A stretch of 64,000 nucleotides of DNA from Streptomyces sp. TRM68367. Its GTDB lineage: Bacteria > Actinomycetota > Actinomycetes > Streptomycetales > Streptomycetaceae. The notes beneath the pieces are model-generated. The model was not told the origin of the DNA. It searched no databases and saw nothing but the letters and a program-made list of their open reading frames with translations. Positions 36,236 through 45,800 of the stretch are shown one piece after another. The stretch is taken from NCBI RefSeq assembly GCF_014495685.1, contig NZ_JACTVI010000032.1:18736-82735 (forward strand). The letters are read 5' to 3'. A program made the position numbers and the translations under genes. How positions within the stretch are numbered: the first letter of the stretch is position 1; each line of letters opens with the position of its first letter.

Positions 36236-37684
36236 TCAGCCCTCCTCGGCCGCCGCCCGGGAAGCCGCCTCAGCCGCCTTCGCAGCCGCACTCCCCGGAC
36301 GCTTACGAGCCACCCAACCCTCGATATTCCGCTGCTGACCACGGGCCACAGCCAGCGAACCGGGCGGCACATCCTTCGTGATCACAGAGCCGGCAGCCGT
36401 GTAAGCACCGTCCCCAACCGTGACAGGCGCCACAAACATGTTGTCCGAACCGGTACGGCAATGAGAGCCCACCGTCGTGTGGTGCTTTTCCTGCCCGTCG
36501 TAGTTCACAAACACACTCGCGGCACCGATGTTCGTGTGCTCACCGATCGTCGCATCACCGACATAGGACAGATGCGGCACCTTGGTGCTCTCCCCGATGG
36601 ACGCGTTCTTCGTCTCGACGTACGTACCGATCTTGCCCCTGAGCCCCAGCCGCGTCCCCGGCCGCAGATACGCATACGGCCCCACAGACGCCTCCGGCCC
36701 GATCTCCGCGCCCAGGGCGACTGTGTTGTCCACCCGCGCACCCGCACCCACCCGCGTGTCCGTCAGCCGCGAATCGGGCCCGACCTCCGAGCCCTCGCCG
36801 AGGTGAGTCGACCCATGCAGCTGCGTGCCCGGATGCACCACCACGTCCTGCTCGAACGAGACGGTCACGTCCACCCACGTCGTCGCCGGATCGACGACCG
36901 TGACCCCACCGAGCATCGCCCGCGTCAGCAGGCGGTCATTGAGAATCCGCCGCGCCTGCGCCAACTGCACCCGGTTGTTGATCCCGGCGATCTCCCGATG
37001 ATCCGCGGCCACACAGGCCCCCACACGGTGCCCCGCCTCGCGCAGAATCCCGAGCACATCCGTCAGGTACTCCTCACCCTGACTGTTGTCCGTACGCACC
37101 TTCTTCAGCGCATCGGCGAGCAGTTCCCCGTCGAACGCGAACACCCCCGAGTTGATCTCCCGGATCACCCGCTGCACCTCGGTCGCGTCCTTGTGCTCCA
37201 CGATCGCCGTCACGGCGCCCGAGGCGTCGTCCCGCACGATACGGCCGTAACCGGTCGCGTCCGGGACCTCGGCGGTCAGTACGGTGACGGCGTTGCCGTC
37301 CGCACGGTGCGTCTGCGCGAGCCGGCGCAGCGTCTCGCCGGTGAGCAGCGGAGTGTCCCCGCATACGACGACCACAGTGCCGTCCGCCGAACCGCCGAGC
37401 TCGTCCAGGCCCATCCGCACGGCATGCCCCGTGCCGTTCTGCTCGGCCTGGACGGCGGTCCGCACCTCGGCGTCCACCTCGGCCAGATGTGCGGTCACCT
37501 TCTCCCGCGCGTGACCGACCACGACGACCAGATGCTCGGGCTGCAACTCACGCGCGGCGGCCAGCACATGGCCCACCAGCGAACGGCCACAGATCTCGTG
37601 CAGAACCTTCGGTGTGGCCGACTTCATACGGGTGCCCTCACCCGCTGCAAGAACGACGACGGCTGCCGGGCGGTTGGCGCTCAC
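36236..37684 (-). CDS. glmU: Bifunctional GlmU: glucosamine-1-phosphate acetyltransferase / N-acetylglucosamine-1-phosphate uridylyltransferase
   Basis: GlmU makes UDP-N-acetylglucosamine for peptidoglycan. The N-terminal nucleotidyltransferase has VVVLAAGEGTRMKSATPKVL and CGDTPLLTGE. The C-terminal half is a left-handed beta-helix of hexapeptide repeats with the acetyltransferase signature RPGTRLGLRGKIGTYVETKN and NYDGQEKHHTTVG. At 482 residues it has the usual length. A GTG at 37684 starts it (VSANRPAAVVVLAAGEG). It is the first gene after tRNA-Gln on the minus strand. Confidence 0.96.
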   Translation of the reverse strand: MSANRPAAVVVLAAGEGTRMKSATPKVLHEICGRSLVGHVLAAARELQPEHLVVVVGHAREKVTAHLAEVDAEVRTAVQAEQNGTGHAVRMGLDELGGSADGTVVVVCGDTPLLTGETLRRLAQTHRADGNAVTVLTAEVPDATGYGRIVRDDASGAVTAIVEHKDATEVQRVIREINSGVFAFDGELLADALKKVRTDNSQGEEYLTDVLGILREAGHRVGACVAADHREIAGINNRVQLAQARRILNDRLLTRAMLGGVTVVDPATTWVDVTVSFEQDVVVHPGTQLHGSTHLGEGSEVGPDSRLTDTRVGAGARVDNTVALGAEIGPEASVGPYAYLRPGTRLGLRGKIGTYVETKNASIGESTKVPHLSYVGDATIGEHTNIGAASVFVNYDGQEKHHTTVGSHCRTGSDNMFVAPVTVGDGAYTAAGSVITKDVPPGSLAVARGQQRNIEGWVARKRPGSAAAKAAEAASRAAAEEG

Positions 37685-37808
37685 GGGATGCCCTTCGGCT
37701 ATGGAGGGGTGGGGGTGGACATCCGCAGGATACCGGGGGGATTCGGGGAGGATATGGGTGCGGGTCCTGGCCGAAGGATCACCGGTCAGGACCCGAACTG
37801 TGCAGTTG

Positions 37809-37880
37809 CTCCCCTGCCAGGACTCGAACCTGGAACGATCCATCCAAAGTGGACAGTGTTGCCTATTACACCACAGGGGA
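37809..37880 (-). tRNA. tRNA-Gln (anticodon UUG)
   Basis: The minus strand folds as a 72-base cloverleaf: acceptor TCCCCTG pairs with CAGGGGA, the anticodon stem GTCCA pairs with TGGAT (one G-U), and the seven-base loop CTTTGGA places TTG at 34-36. The T arm has GTTCGAGTC. CCA is not encoded. It lies between glmU and the homing-endonuclease-like gene. Confidence 0.93.
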
Positions 37881-37892
37881 CCATAAACCCGG

Positions 37893-38765
37893 CTAATCGG
37901 ACATCTCGCCAACCGGCTGGGCGGCTCCCAACACTATGCCGTACCAAGAGCCTTCGATGCGACGGTACAAGTCCGCTCCCTTCAGGACTTTGATCACCAG
38001 GCAGCCTCGGTAGGTGTCGCCGACGTTCTTGCGGAACGTCTTGGGGTTGTACTTCTTGAGGGTTGTCTTGTTGAACGTGCAGCGGTCGGCGCCCACGAGG
38101 TCGGCCCAGTACTGCTCGGCGCCCGCCACGTCTGCGGTCTCGTGGATCATGACGTTGAACCGCAGGCGCTCGCGTTCGACGCCGAGGAGGTCGAGCCAGG
38201 CGAGAAAGACCTTGATCATGCCGGGGTCGCTGTTGACGAAGGCGACGTTCTCGCGGCGGTCGTACGGCTTGTCTTTGCCGCCCTCGGCCCAATAGAGGCC
38301 CACGCCCACCAGGAACAGCTCCCGCGCCGAGAGGTCTCCGACCGCCTGCTTGGCGGCCTCCTTGGCGCGCTGTCGCTCCTCGTCCCTCAGATGCAGCTTC
38401 GCCTCCCAGCCGCGCCGGGCGATCGCTGCCGCCTCCTCGGGGCTGCGCTTGCGTTCCGGTTTCGGCAGATCCCGTACCCACAACGAGATCGAACTCTTCG
38501 AGCACCCCAGCTCCACCTGGATCTGGTCGTAGGTCCAGCCCTGGAGCCGGAGTTCCCTCGCCTTCTGCCTCAGGTCGTCCTTGGCGTTCGGGCGCCTGGT
38601 CCACTCCGGGGGCGGTTCGCCCTCCAGGAGGCGGCTGAGGATGTCGTTGTTGTCGACGTGCAGCCGGTCGCGGATCTGGCGTCGGCTGAGTCCTGCGCGC
38701 CGCAGCGAAACCGCCCGTTCCCGCAGGCCTTCGAAGTCGGCGTATTTGTCGCTGGTATGTGCCAT
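37893..38765 (-). CDS. Free-standing homing-endonuclease-like protein next to tRNA-Gln
   Basis: The ~290-residue protein has two N-terminal helix-turn-helix-like segments (RRAGLSRRQIRDRLHVDNND near 25-45 and LQGWTYDQIQVELGCSKSSI near 75-95). The C-terminal ~150 residues resemble a LAGLIDADG-type fold: LFLVGVGLYWAEGGKDKPYD, FVNSDPGMIKVFLAWLDLLG, RFNVMIHETADVAGAEQYWA and RGCLVIKVLKGADLYRRIEG. I recall such proteins in many actinobacteria, mostly unnamed. Its stop lies only 12 bases before the 5' end of tRNA-Gln on the same strand, so one transcript could contain both. ATG 38765 is favoured over 38771 because of the ribosome-binding distance. DNA cleavage is unproven. Confidence 0.7.
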   Translation of the reverse strand: MAHTSDKYADFEGLRERAVSLRRAGLSRRQIRDRLHVDNNDILSRLLEGEPPPEWTRRPNAKDDLRQKARELRLQGWTYDQIQVELGCSKSSISLWVRDLPKPERKRSPEEAAAIARRGWEAKLHLRDEERQRAKEAAKQAVGDLSARELFLVGVGLYWAEGGKDKPYDRRENVAFVNSDPGMIKVFLAWLDLLGVERERLRFNVMIHETADVAGAEQYWADLVGADRCTFNKTTLKKYNPKTFRKNVGDTYRGCLVIKVLKGADLYRRIEGSWYGIVLGAAQPVGEMSD

Positions 38766-38934
38766 AGGCATACCGTCCGGGCGGAATGATGGGTTCCGGG
38801 GTCGAACGCGGTGAGCGATTCAGCAGTTCGAGGGATTTTCGGGTCGTTTCGCAGCCGGTCGGTCACGGAGTGTGGTGTAGGCCTGTCGGCGAACTCGCCG
38901 GAAAAGCGGGGCGCGGCGCCCGTAGGCTGGAGGC

Positions 38935-40260
38935 ATGACCACGACGGGGGAAGAGCCCGCGACGGCCCGGGGAGGGCCGTTGTGGTGGGATCGGCGCCGC
39001 AGTGCGCTGCTGGATGTGAGCCTGGCTGTGGTGTCCGCGCTGGAGGCGGGCATCGAGGGGTATCCGTTCGCCAAGGAGGCGGGGATTCCGGCGGGCGCGG
39101 GGGTGTTGTTCGGTCTGCTGGCCGGTTCCGTACTGGTGGTGCGGCGGAAGTGGCCGATCGCGGTGGTGCTGGTGTCGATCGCCGTCGCGCCGGCGTGGAT
39201 GGGTTTTCTGATGGGCGTGGTCGGTCTGTACACGCTGGCCGCGTCGGAGCTGCCGCGGCGGATCATCGCGTCGCTGGCGGGGATGTCCCTGGTGGGGATG
39301 CTCGTCGTGACGTTCGTGCGGGTGCAGCAGAGCGGGGCGCGGGGGGATCAGAATCTCGGTGAGTGGTTCGTGCCGTTCGCGGCGATCACGATTTCGCTGG
39401 GGCTGACGGCTCCGCCGTTGCTGCTGGGTCTGTATGTGGGGGCGCGGCGGCGGCTGATGGAGAGTCTGCGGGAGCGTGCGGACAGCCTGGAGCGTGAGCT
39501 TCAGTTGTTGGCGGAGCGTGCGGAGGAGCGGGCCGAGTGGGCGCGGAACGAGGAGCGGACGCGGATCGCGCGTGAGATGCATGACGTGGTGGCGCATCGG
39601 GTGAGTCTGATGGTGGTGCATGCCGCGGCGTTGCAGGCCGTTGCCCGGAAGGATCCGGAGAAGGCCGTGAAGAACGCGGCGCTGGTGGGGGACATGGGGC
39701 GGCAGGCGCTGACCGAGTTGCGGGAGATGCTCGGGGTGCTGCGCAGTGGTGAGGAGTCGGGGCGGCGTCGTGAGCGTGCGGCGTCGGTGCCGTTGGCGGC
39801 GGTGGGTGCGGCGGCGGCCGCGGCGGCGTCGCGTGCGGTGGATGATGAGGGCGCCGGGGTGGAGGGGCCGTGTCTGTCGGAGTTGGACGAGTTGGTGGGG
39901 CAGTCGGCGGCGGCGGGGATGGTGGTGGATCTGTCGGTGGAGGGTGAGGTGCGGTCGTATGCGCCGGAGGTCGAGCAGACGGCGTATCGGGTGGTGCAGG
40001 AGGCGTTGACGAACGTGCACAAGCATGCGGCGGGGGCGAAGACGCATGTGCGGTTGGCGCATCGGTCGTCGGAGATCGCGATGCAGGTGGAGAACGAGCC
40101 GCCGCCGGAAGTGGCGTCGGCGGGGTCGGTGGGGTTGCCGTCCGGGGGGAATGGTCTGGTGGGGATGAAGGAGCGGGTTTCGGCGCTGGGTGGTGTGTTC
40201 GTGTCGGGGCCGACGGATGCGGGGGGATTTCGGGTGTCGGCGGTGATTCCGGCGGCGTAG
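38935..40260 (+). CDS. Orphan sensor histidine kinase, NarL/DesK type
   Basis: The 441-residue protein has several N-terminal membrane helices (RRKWPIAVVLVSIAVAPAWM and neighbours to about residue 180), a short coiled coil, and a HisKA_3 dimerisation domain with RIAREMHDVVAHRVSLMVVH, where His216 should be the phosphorylation site. A HATPase domain follows (YRVVQEALTNVHKHA, then GLVGMKERVSALGGVF). Its sensor part has no large outer domain, so it probably senses a membrane or small-molecule signal. No response regulator lies within reach, so the partner must be encoded elsewhere. Confidence 0.9.
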   Translation: MTTTGEEPATARGGPLWWDRRRSALLDVSLAVVSALEAGIEGYPFAKEAGIPAGAGVLFGLLAGSVLVVRRKWPIAVVLVSIAVAPAWMGFLMGVVGLYTLAASELPRRIIASLAGMSLVGMLVVTFVRVQQSGARGDQNLGEWFVPFAAITISLGLTAPPLLLGLYVGARRRLMESLRERADSLERELQLLAERAEERAEWARNEERTRIAREMHDVVAHRVSLMVVHAAALQAVARKDPEKAVKNAALVGDMGRQALTELREMLGVLRSGEESGRRRERAASVPLAAVGAAAAAAASRAVDDEGAGVEGPCLSELDELVGQSAAAGMVVDLSVEGEVRSYAPEVEQTAYRVVQEALTNVHKHAAGAKTHVRLAHRSSEIAMQVENEPPPEVASAGSVGLPSGGNGLVGMKERVSALGGVFVSGPTDAGGFRVSAVIPAA

Positions 40261-40374
40261 GCGGTGCCGGCGTGGTGGGCGCTGTCGTAGAACGGGCCTC
40301 GCAGTGGAGGGTGCCGTCGTGGGGCGGGCGTCGTGGCGGGGTGCCGTGGCGGGGTGCCGTGGCCACCGGTGGTG

Positions 40375-40869
40375 TCAGCCTGCGGTGAGTCGTACGGGTT
40401 CGATGCCGGCGACGAGGGTGGCCAGGGCGTGGTCGATGTCGGGGCCGAGGTACCAGTCGCCGGTGTGGTCGAGGGTGTAGACGCGGCCTTCGGTGTCGAT
40501 GGCGAGGAGGGCCTGGGTGTCGGTTTCGGCGCCGAGGGGGCAGACCTCGGTGTCGAGGGCGCGGCCGAGGTCGCCGAGGGTGCGGGCCATGTGGAGGCCG
40601 TGCAGGGGGTCGAGGTGGAGGGCTGCGGGGGCGACCTGGCGGCCGGGGCCGGTGGGGGTGATGTGCAGGCCGCCGAATTCGGCCCAGGCTTCCACGGAGG
40701 CGGGGAAGACGGTGTGGCGGTGTCCGGCGGGTGAGGTGTGTTCGCGCAGGGTGTCGGCCCAGATCTCGGCCTGCTTGATGTCCCAGCGTCCGGGCTGCCA
40801 GCCGGCGGCGCGCAGGGCGGCGTCGACGGGGACGGGGAAGCGGGTGGTGGAGGTGCGGTCGGTGTGCAT
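40375..40869 (-). CDS. SUKH-3 domain immunity-like protein
   Basis: The 164-residue protein matches the SUKH-3 layout: a helical start (ALRAAGWQPGRW), VEAWAEFGGLHI followed by ITPTGPGRQVAPAALHLDPL and a late strand VYTLDHTGDWYLGPDIDHAL. Proteins of this fold neutralise cognate toxins, often nucleic-acid deaminases. It is encoded just after a YwqJ-type deaminase on the same strand (45-base gap), the classic toxin-immunity order. No signal peptide is visible, so it acts in the cytosol. Confidence 0.8.
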   Translation of the reverse strand: MHTDRTSTTRFPVPVDAALRAAGWQPGRWDIKQAEIWADTLREHTSPAGHRHTVFPASVEAWAEFGGLHITPTGPGRQVAPAALHLDPLHGLHMARTLGDLGRALDTEVCPLGAETDTQALLAIDTEGRVYTLDHTGDWYLGPDIDHALATLVAGIEPVRLTAG

Positions 40870-40914
40870 CGGCCCTTCGATCGTCGTGCGGTGCTGACGC
40901 GCTGGTCGCGGGTG

Positions 40915-41454
40915 TCAGCCGGTTGCGGTGGGGTCGACGATGCGGACGCCGAAGTGGGCGCTGAGGGCGGTGCAGGCGCGGCAGGGGGTGGCGAAGCTGC
41001 CGTGCAGGGGGTCGCCGTCCTCGCGGATGCGGCGGGCGGTGAGTTTGGCCTGTTTGAGGGCTTTGCGGGCTTCGCCGTTGGTCATGGGTTTGCGGGCGGC
41101 GCGTTTGCTGCGGGCGGCGTCGGCGGCGGCGATGTGCCGGGAGATGAGGATGGTTTCGGCGCATCTGCCGGTGAAGCGGTCGCGCTGGCCGCTGGTGAGG
41201 GTGTCGAGGAAGTCCTGGACGAGGGGGTGCAGGGCGGGGGGTGTGTCGCCGCGTGCGGCGGTGCCGGTGAGGGTGGCGCCGCGGACGGAGAGGGCGGCGG
41301 CGACGGTGGGCAGGATGCCGTCGCGGCGGTGGTGGAGGACGGGGGTGTGGGGGGTGTCGGTGGCGCTCCAGCCGATGCGGGGGTCGCCTGCGGGGCCGTC
41401 GGTGCGGGGGTCGCCGGAGCGGCCCGTGTGTGGGCCCGTCTGCGTCGCGCTCAT
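40915..41454 (-). CDS. YwqJ-family deaminase (toxin-type)
   Basis: The ~179-residue product has the deaminase zinc motifs: GRCAETILISRH (Cys-Ala-Glu, with the catalytic Glu) and PCRACTALSAHFGV (Cys-x-x-Cys). YwqJ-type deaminases are predicted toxin domains acting on nucleic acids or nucleotides. Here the deaminase stands alone, with only ~95 residues before it and no secretion domain. ATGs at 41454 and 41460 lie after an AGGAGGGG ribosome-binding site; either could be used. It precedes the SUKH-3 gene and is divergent from the WHH-SUKH gene. Confidence 0.75.
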   Translation of the reverse strand: MSATQTGPHTGRSGDPRTDGPAGDPRIGWSATDTPHTPVLHHRRDGILPTVAAALSVRGATLTGTAARGDTPPALHPLVQDFLDTLTSGQRDRFTGRCAETILISRHIAAADAARSKRAARKPMTNGEARKALKQAKLTARRIREDGDPLHGSFATPCRACTALSAHFGVRIVDPTATG

Positions 41455-41860
41455 GATCATCATCCCCTCCTGAGCATCCCCCCGGGGGTCACAGACTGCC
41501 AAATGGCGTGGCTGGTGCGGAAGCTGGGGCGGGCGACACGCCCGGGTTTGGGCAGGCTGTCACGGGAGGGTGACGGCTGGTCACGGAAGCGGAGGGGGCG
41601 GTGACTGGTGCCGGTGACCGGCGTCGGCGTACCGCATAGGCTGTCGGCACCGCGATCCATGCGGTCGACGCGTGTCGTCGTATGGGCGGAGCGTGGGAAA
41701 GCGCGTGCGGTAACCATGTGTGGACAGCACGTGTGGACAGCACGTGTGGACAGCACGTGTGGACGAGAAGCCGAAAGGCAGACGTGACAGTCGATACGGG
41801 CCGTAGTGCACCCGTGGGGGTGGGTACGGGTCGTACAGAGTGCCGCAGGGGGCAACCGCC
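41455..41860. other. Divergent promoter region of the deaminase and WHH-SUKH genes
   Basis: About 400 bases hold no convincing gene. They contain the start signals of two divergent operons and, closer to the plus-strand gene, a 13-base tandem repeat listed separately. Confidence 0.5.
41716..41767. repeat. Four tandem copies of a 13-base unit
   Basis: ACGTGTGGACAGC is repeated at 41729 and 41742, with variants at 41716 (first C to T) and 41755 (end GAG). The 13-base period cannot keep a reading frame and is close to 1.2 helical turns, so it is more likely a protein-binding array ~95 bases upstream of the plus-strand gene than coding DNA. Confidence 0.85.
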
Positions 41861-42859
41861 ATGACGACAGGTCGGCTCGGGCAACAAGCCGCGCCGCCGA
41901 ACGCGGCCTACGCCGGGCAGGTCGTGCACTTCCCGGATCCGGTCCGGGCTGCCCGTCACCCGAGAGGGGTGCGGGTGGACGAGCGTGGTTACCCCGACTT
42001 CTCGCCCTATGCGCGGGCGGCCGCGGAGATCGCGGACCCGCCGGAGGGTTTCGGGGTCGACGAGTTGCGGCTGACGGACTATGTGTCGGCGAACGCGGCG
42101 CTGGCGGCGTCGGGGCACGAGCTGTGGGACACGGTGCCCGCGGTGGCGACGCCGCACGGCTGGACGTGGCATCACGTGGCAGGGATGCGGCGGCTGGAGC
42201 TGGTGCCGGTCGAGGTGAAGGCGCTGCTGCGGCATCACGGCGGGATCGCGACGGCCGCGGTGGACCAGGCCAAGCGCGGCACGCGGCCCCTGCAGGAGAC
42301 CCGTCCCGTGCATTTCGGGCTGCCGAAGTCGGGTGTGGCGGTGACGGAGCAGCAGGTGCAGGGGGTCGAGGAGGATCTCGGGTACCGGCTGCCGGGTGCG
42401 TACCGCTCCTTTCTGAAGGCGGCGGGCGGTTGTGCGCCGGCCGGGACGGCGCTGGACGCGGAGCTGGGTCTGCTGGTGGACCAGCCGTTGTTCACGGTGC
42501 GGGACGAGGCGGCGGTCAACGACCTCGTGTACGTCAACAAGTGCCTGCGGGACCATCTGACCAAGGACTATCTGGGTGTGGGGTTCGTGCAGGGCGGTCT
42601 GCTGGCCGTGAAGGTGAAGGGCGAGCGGATCGGTTCGGTGTGGTTCTGCGCGTACGACGATGCGCGGGACGTGGATCCCTCGTGGACGGCTCCGGAGCGG
42701 GTGGAGCGGCTGCTGCTGCCGTGCGGTGAGGATTTCGACGCGTTTCTGTCGCGGCTGGCGGGGTCGCCGCCGGAGCTGGAGACGGTGGCGAACCTGATGG
42801 TGGACGGCGGTTTCGCGCGGTCCGTGCCGGTGTCTTCTGCGTCTTCGGTGGGGGAGTGA
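41861..42859 (+). CDS. WHH-family nuclease domain fused to a SMI1/KNR4 (SUKH) domain
   Basis: Residues ~30-145 look like a WHH-type HNH nuclease: ERGYPDFSPYARAAAEIADP, LTDYVSANAALAASGHEL and the core TPHGWTWHHVAGMRRLELVP ... LLRHHGG, which contains the name-giving WHH. Residues ~165-320 look like a SUKH immunity domain (VTEQQVQGVEEDLGYRLPGA, YRSFLKAAGGCAP ... VWFCAYDDARDVDPSW). Toxin and immunity families are thus joined in one 332-residue chain with no signal peptide. ATG 41861 has a purine-rich ribosome-binding site. It runs into the next gene, with no gap suitable for a promoter. Confidence 0.78.
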   Translation: MTTGRLGQQAAPPNAAYAGQVVHFPDPVRAARHPRGVRVDERGYPDFSPYARAAAEIADPPEGFGVDELRLTDYVSANAALAASGHELWDTVPAVATPHGWTWHHVAGMRRLELVPVEVKALLRHHGGIATAAVDQAKRGTRPLQETRPVHFGLPKSGVAVTEQQVQGVEEDLGYRLPGAYRSFLKAAGGCAPAGTALDAELGLLVDQPLFTVRDEAAVNDLVYVNKCLRDHLTKDYLGVGFVQGGLLAVKVKGERIGSVWFCAYDDARDVDPSWTAPERVERLLLPCGEDFDAFLSRLAGSPPELETVANLMVDGGFARSVPVSSASSVGE

Positions 42860-42867
42860 GGTCGACG

Positions 42868-45800
42868 ATGGTGACGTTCGCACAGGCGCAGGAGCGCGCC
42901 GAAGAGTGGATCAACGGGGATGTGCCGTCGTACCAGCATCGTGAGGTGCGGGTGCGGGAGTTCGAGCTCGGGTTCGTGGTGTGGGGCGAGGACCGGTCGG
43001 ACGGGCCGCGGTCGGACGGCGGTGCGCATCGGCTGGTGATCGCCCGGGACAGCGGCGAGGCCACGCTGTGGCCCGCGCTGCCGGTGGGCGAGGTGATCCG
43101 CCGGTACGAGGAGGAGTACGGCCGCCCTGACTCGTCCGCCACGCCGGCGCCGGCCGCTCCGGTGCGGGTGGATCTGAACCAGACGTCGTTCCTGCTGACT
43201 CCGCCGGAGTGGTTGCAGGAGGCGGCGGACAAGCTGGGGATTCCGGATCGGCGGGGTGGGGAGAGGGACGACGAGGGTAGCGGGGGCCGGGGTGCCGGTG
43301 TTGGTTCCGGGCCGGGTGCCGGTTCTGGGGCCGGTCCGTGTGCCGGCGGGGATTCCGGGGGCGGGTCGCTTCCGGGGACGCAGGCTGGGGCGCCCGGGGG
43401 TGCGCCGTCGGGTGTCCCCGCGGGGGCCGGATCCGGGTCTGGTTCTACTTCTGGTTCGGGTGCGGGGGTGGCTGCGGCTGCCGCTGCCGGGTCTGGTGCC
43501 GGTGGTGGTGATGCGCCGTCCGGTTCGTCGGCGTCGATGCCTGCGGGTGGGGTGCCCGGTGCGCCGGGTGTGCCCGCCGGGGCGACGCCGTGGGCCGGTA
43601 CGGACACGAACGCGGATGCCGGTGAGGACCGTTCCGTATCGCTGCCCGAGACCGTGTTCGCGCCGCCGTTGAGCGGTGCCGACGACGGCACGCCGCCGCC
43701 GTCCGCGACGCCGGATGTCAAGACGGCGCTGATGTCGGGCGGCAGTCAGCTCCCGCCGACGGCCGTGGCCCCGGCGATCGACGACCCGAACGCCTCGGCT
43801 GCGCCGGGGGGTTCGCAGGGGGCGCCGGTGCCGGGTGCCCCGGGTCCGACGCCGGGTGCGCCGTCTGCGGGCGGTCCCGGCGCGCCGCCCCCGGGTGCGC
43901 CGCAGGGGAGCACGCCGCCGCCTGCGCCGGGTCGGTCGTCGTACGGCTATCCGCAGGGCACACCTGGTCCGCCGCCTCCGGGTGGGCCGCAGGGCAGTAC
44001 GCCTCCGCCTGCGCCGGGTGGGTCGTCGTACGGCTATCCGCAGGGGTCGGGTGCGCCTCCGCCGGGCGGGGTCGGGTACGGGTTCCCGCAGGGTGCGCCC
44101 GGTGGGCCTGGCGGGTCGTCTTCGGGTGGGCCGCAGGGCAGTACGCCTCCGCCTGCGCCGGGTGGGTCGTCGTACGGCTATCCGCAGGGCTCGCAGCCGC
44201 CGACCGGGCCGGGTGCGCCGGGGCGGCCGCTGGCGCCGAACGCCGGGGACATCGCCGACGCCGCGACGAGCAAGGCGGCGCCGTCCTCGCGCCGTGGGCG
44301 TGGCGGGGTTTCGACCACGCCGCCTCCGCCGGGAGCTCCGGGGGCGCCGGGTGCGCAGCCGGGGAGCACGCCGCCGCAGTCCGGTCCCGGTGCGCCGGGC
44401 ACCCCCGCGGGCGGTTACGTGCCGACGCAGCTCGTGTCGTCGCTCGGTGGCTCCGAGAGCCCCGGCGCGCCGCAGGCCCCGGGTACGCCGACGCCCTCCG
44501 GTACGCCTGTGCCGCCGGGTGCCTCGACTCCGCCCGGTACCGCTCCTCCGCCTGGTACGCCGACGCCGCCCGGTACTCCGGCCGCACCTGGTGCGCCGAC
44601 CCCGCCGGGTGCTCCGCAGCCTCCGGGCGCCCCGAACCCGCCCGGCGCACCCGGTGCACCGAACGCGCCTGGTGGTACGCCGCCGGGCGGGGTGCACCAC
44701 GCCGCCACGATGCTCGCCGACCCCGGTCGGTCGGGTGGCGGCTCGACACCGCCGCCTCCGCCCGGCGCGCCTGGCGTCCCGGGCGCCCCCGGTGCACCCA
44801 AGCCGCCTGGCGCGCACGGCACTTCGGGGGGCGGCTCCGGTCCCGTGCACCACGCGGAGACGGTACTGGCCGCGCCCCCGTCGGGCGGCCCCGGCACCCC
44901 TCCGCCGCCGCAGGCCCCCGGCGCCCCCGCCGGGCCGGGCGGCCCCGGAACGCCGCCGCCCCCGAGTCCCCCCGGCATGCCCGGCGCACCCGGCGCCCCT
45001 GGCGCGCCCGCCGCATCCGGAGCCCACGGAGGCCCGGCGGCTCCCGGCGCGCCCGCCGTACCCGGACCCCACGGCGCCCCAGCGGCTCCCGGCACCCCTG
45101 GTGCTCCGGCCGCACCCCCGCCCATGCCGCCCCCCGGGCCGCACGCCCCGGGTCAGCCGCCCATGCCCGGCCAGCAGCCACCGGCGTACGGCTACCCGCA
45201 GCAGCCCCCCGGACCGCCGACCGTCGGCCCCGGCTACCAGGCCGTGCTGCGCTACCGCGCGCAGGACGGTTCCGAGCAGCAGCTGATCCGGCGTTCGGCG
45301 CCGGGCACGCCGCACCCGGAGTGGCAGATCTTCCACGAGCTGCGGGCCATGAACGTGCCCCCGGACCGGGTCCTGGAGCTGCACACGGAGCTGGAGTCGT
45401 GCGAGCTGCCGGGCGCGTACTGCGCGCGGATGATCCGCGAGCAGTGGCCGCAGGCGCGCATCACCTCCATCGCCCCGTACGGCACGGATCATGCGAGCCG
45501 GCAGCAGGGCATGCAGCAACTACTCGCGCATCAGGGTGAGTTGCACCAGGTCGCCGATGGCCCGGCCCGCCCGGCGCCGGTGCGTGCGCCGCTGCCGCCG
45601 GTGCAGCCGGTGCCGCCGCTCGCGCCGGAGGCCGTCGGGCAGGAGCTGGCGGCGGCCTTCGGTCCGGGGATCTTCCGGTTCGAGCAGGCCGCGGTGTCCC
45701 GGCAGGGCGTGCCGCCGGTCGTGGCGCACTCGCTGGTCGCGGCGGGTCTGCCGATGGACATGGGGCCGTTCTTCTGGGCACAGGCCCGGCCGGGGCGGCC

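Noticed and set aside
36089..37993. A 634-codon plus-strand frame opposite glmU
   Set aside because: It is antisense to glmU and runs through tRNA-Gln, which no protein gene would do.
40261..40374. Small gene after the histidine kinase
   Set aside because: The stretch is a GTGGCGGGGTGCC tandem duplication in low-complexity DNA with no start or product.
41716..41767. CRISPR array
   Set aside because: The repeats are 13 bases, directly adjacent with no spacers, and no cas gene is near.
42568..45519. A 983-codon minus-strand frame across the proline-rich gene
   Set aside because: Its Arg-rich composition is the reverse image of Pro/Gly codons; there is no start context and no domain.
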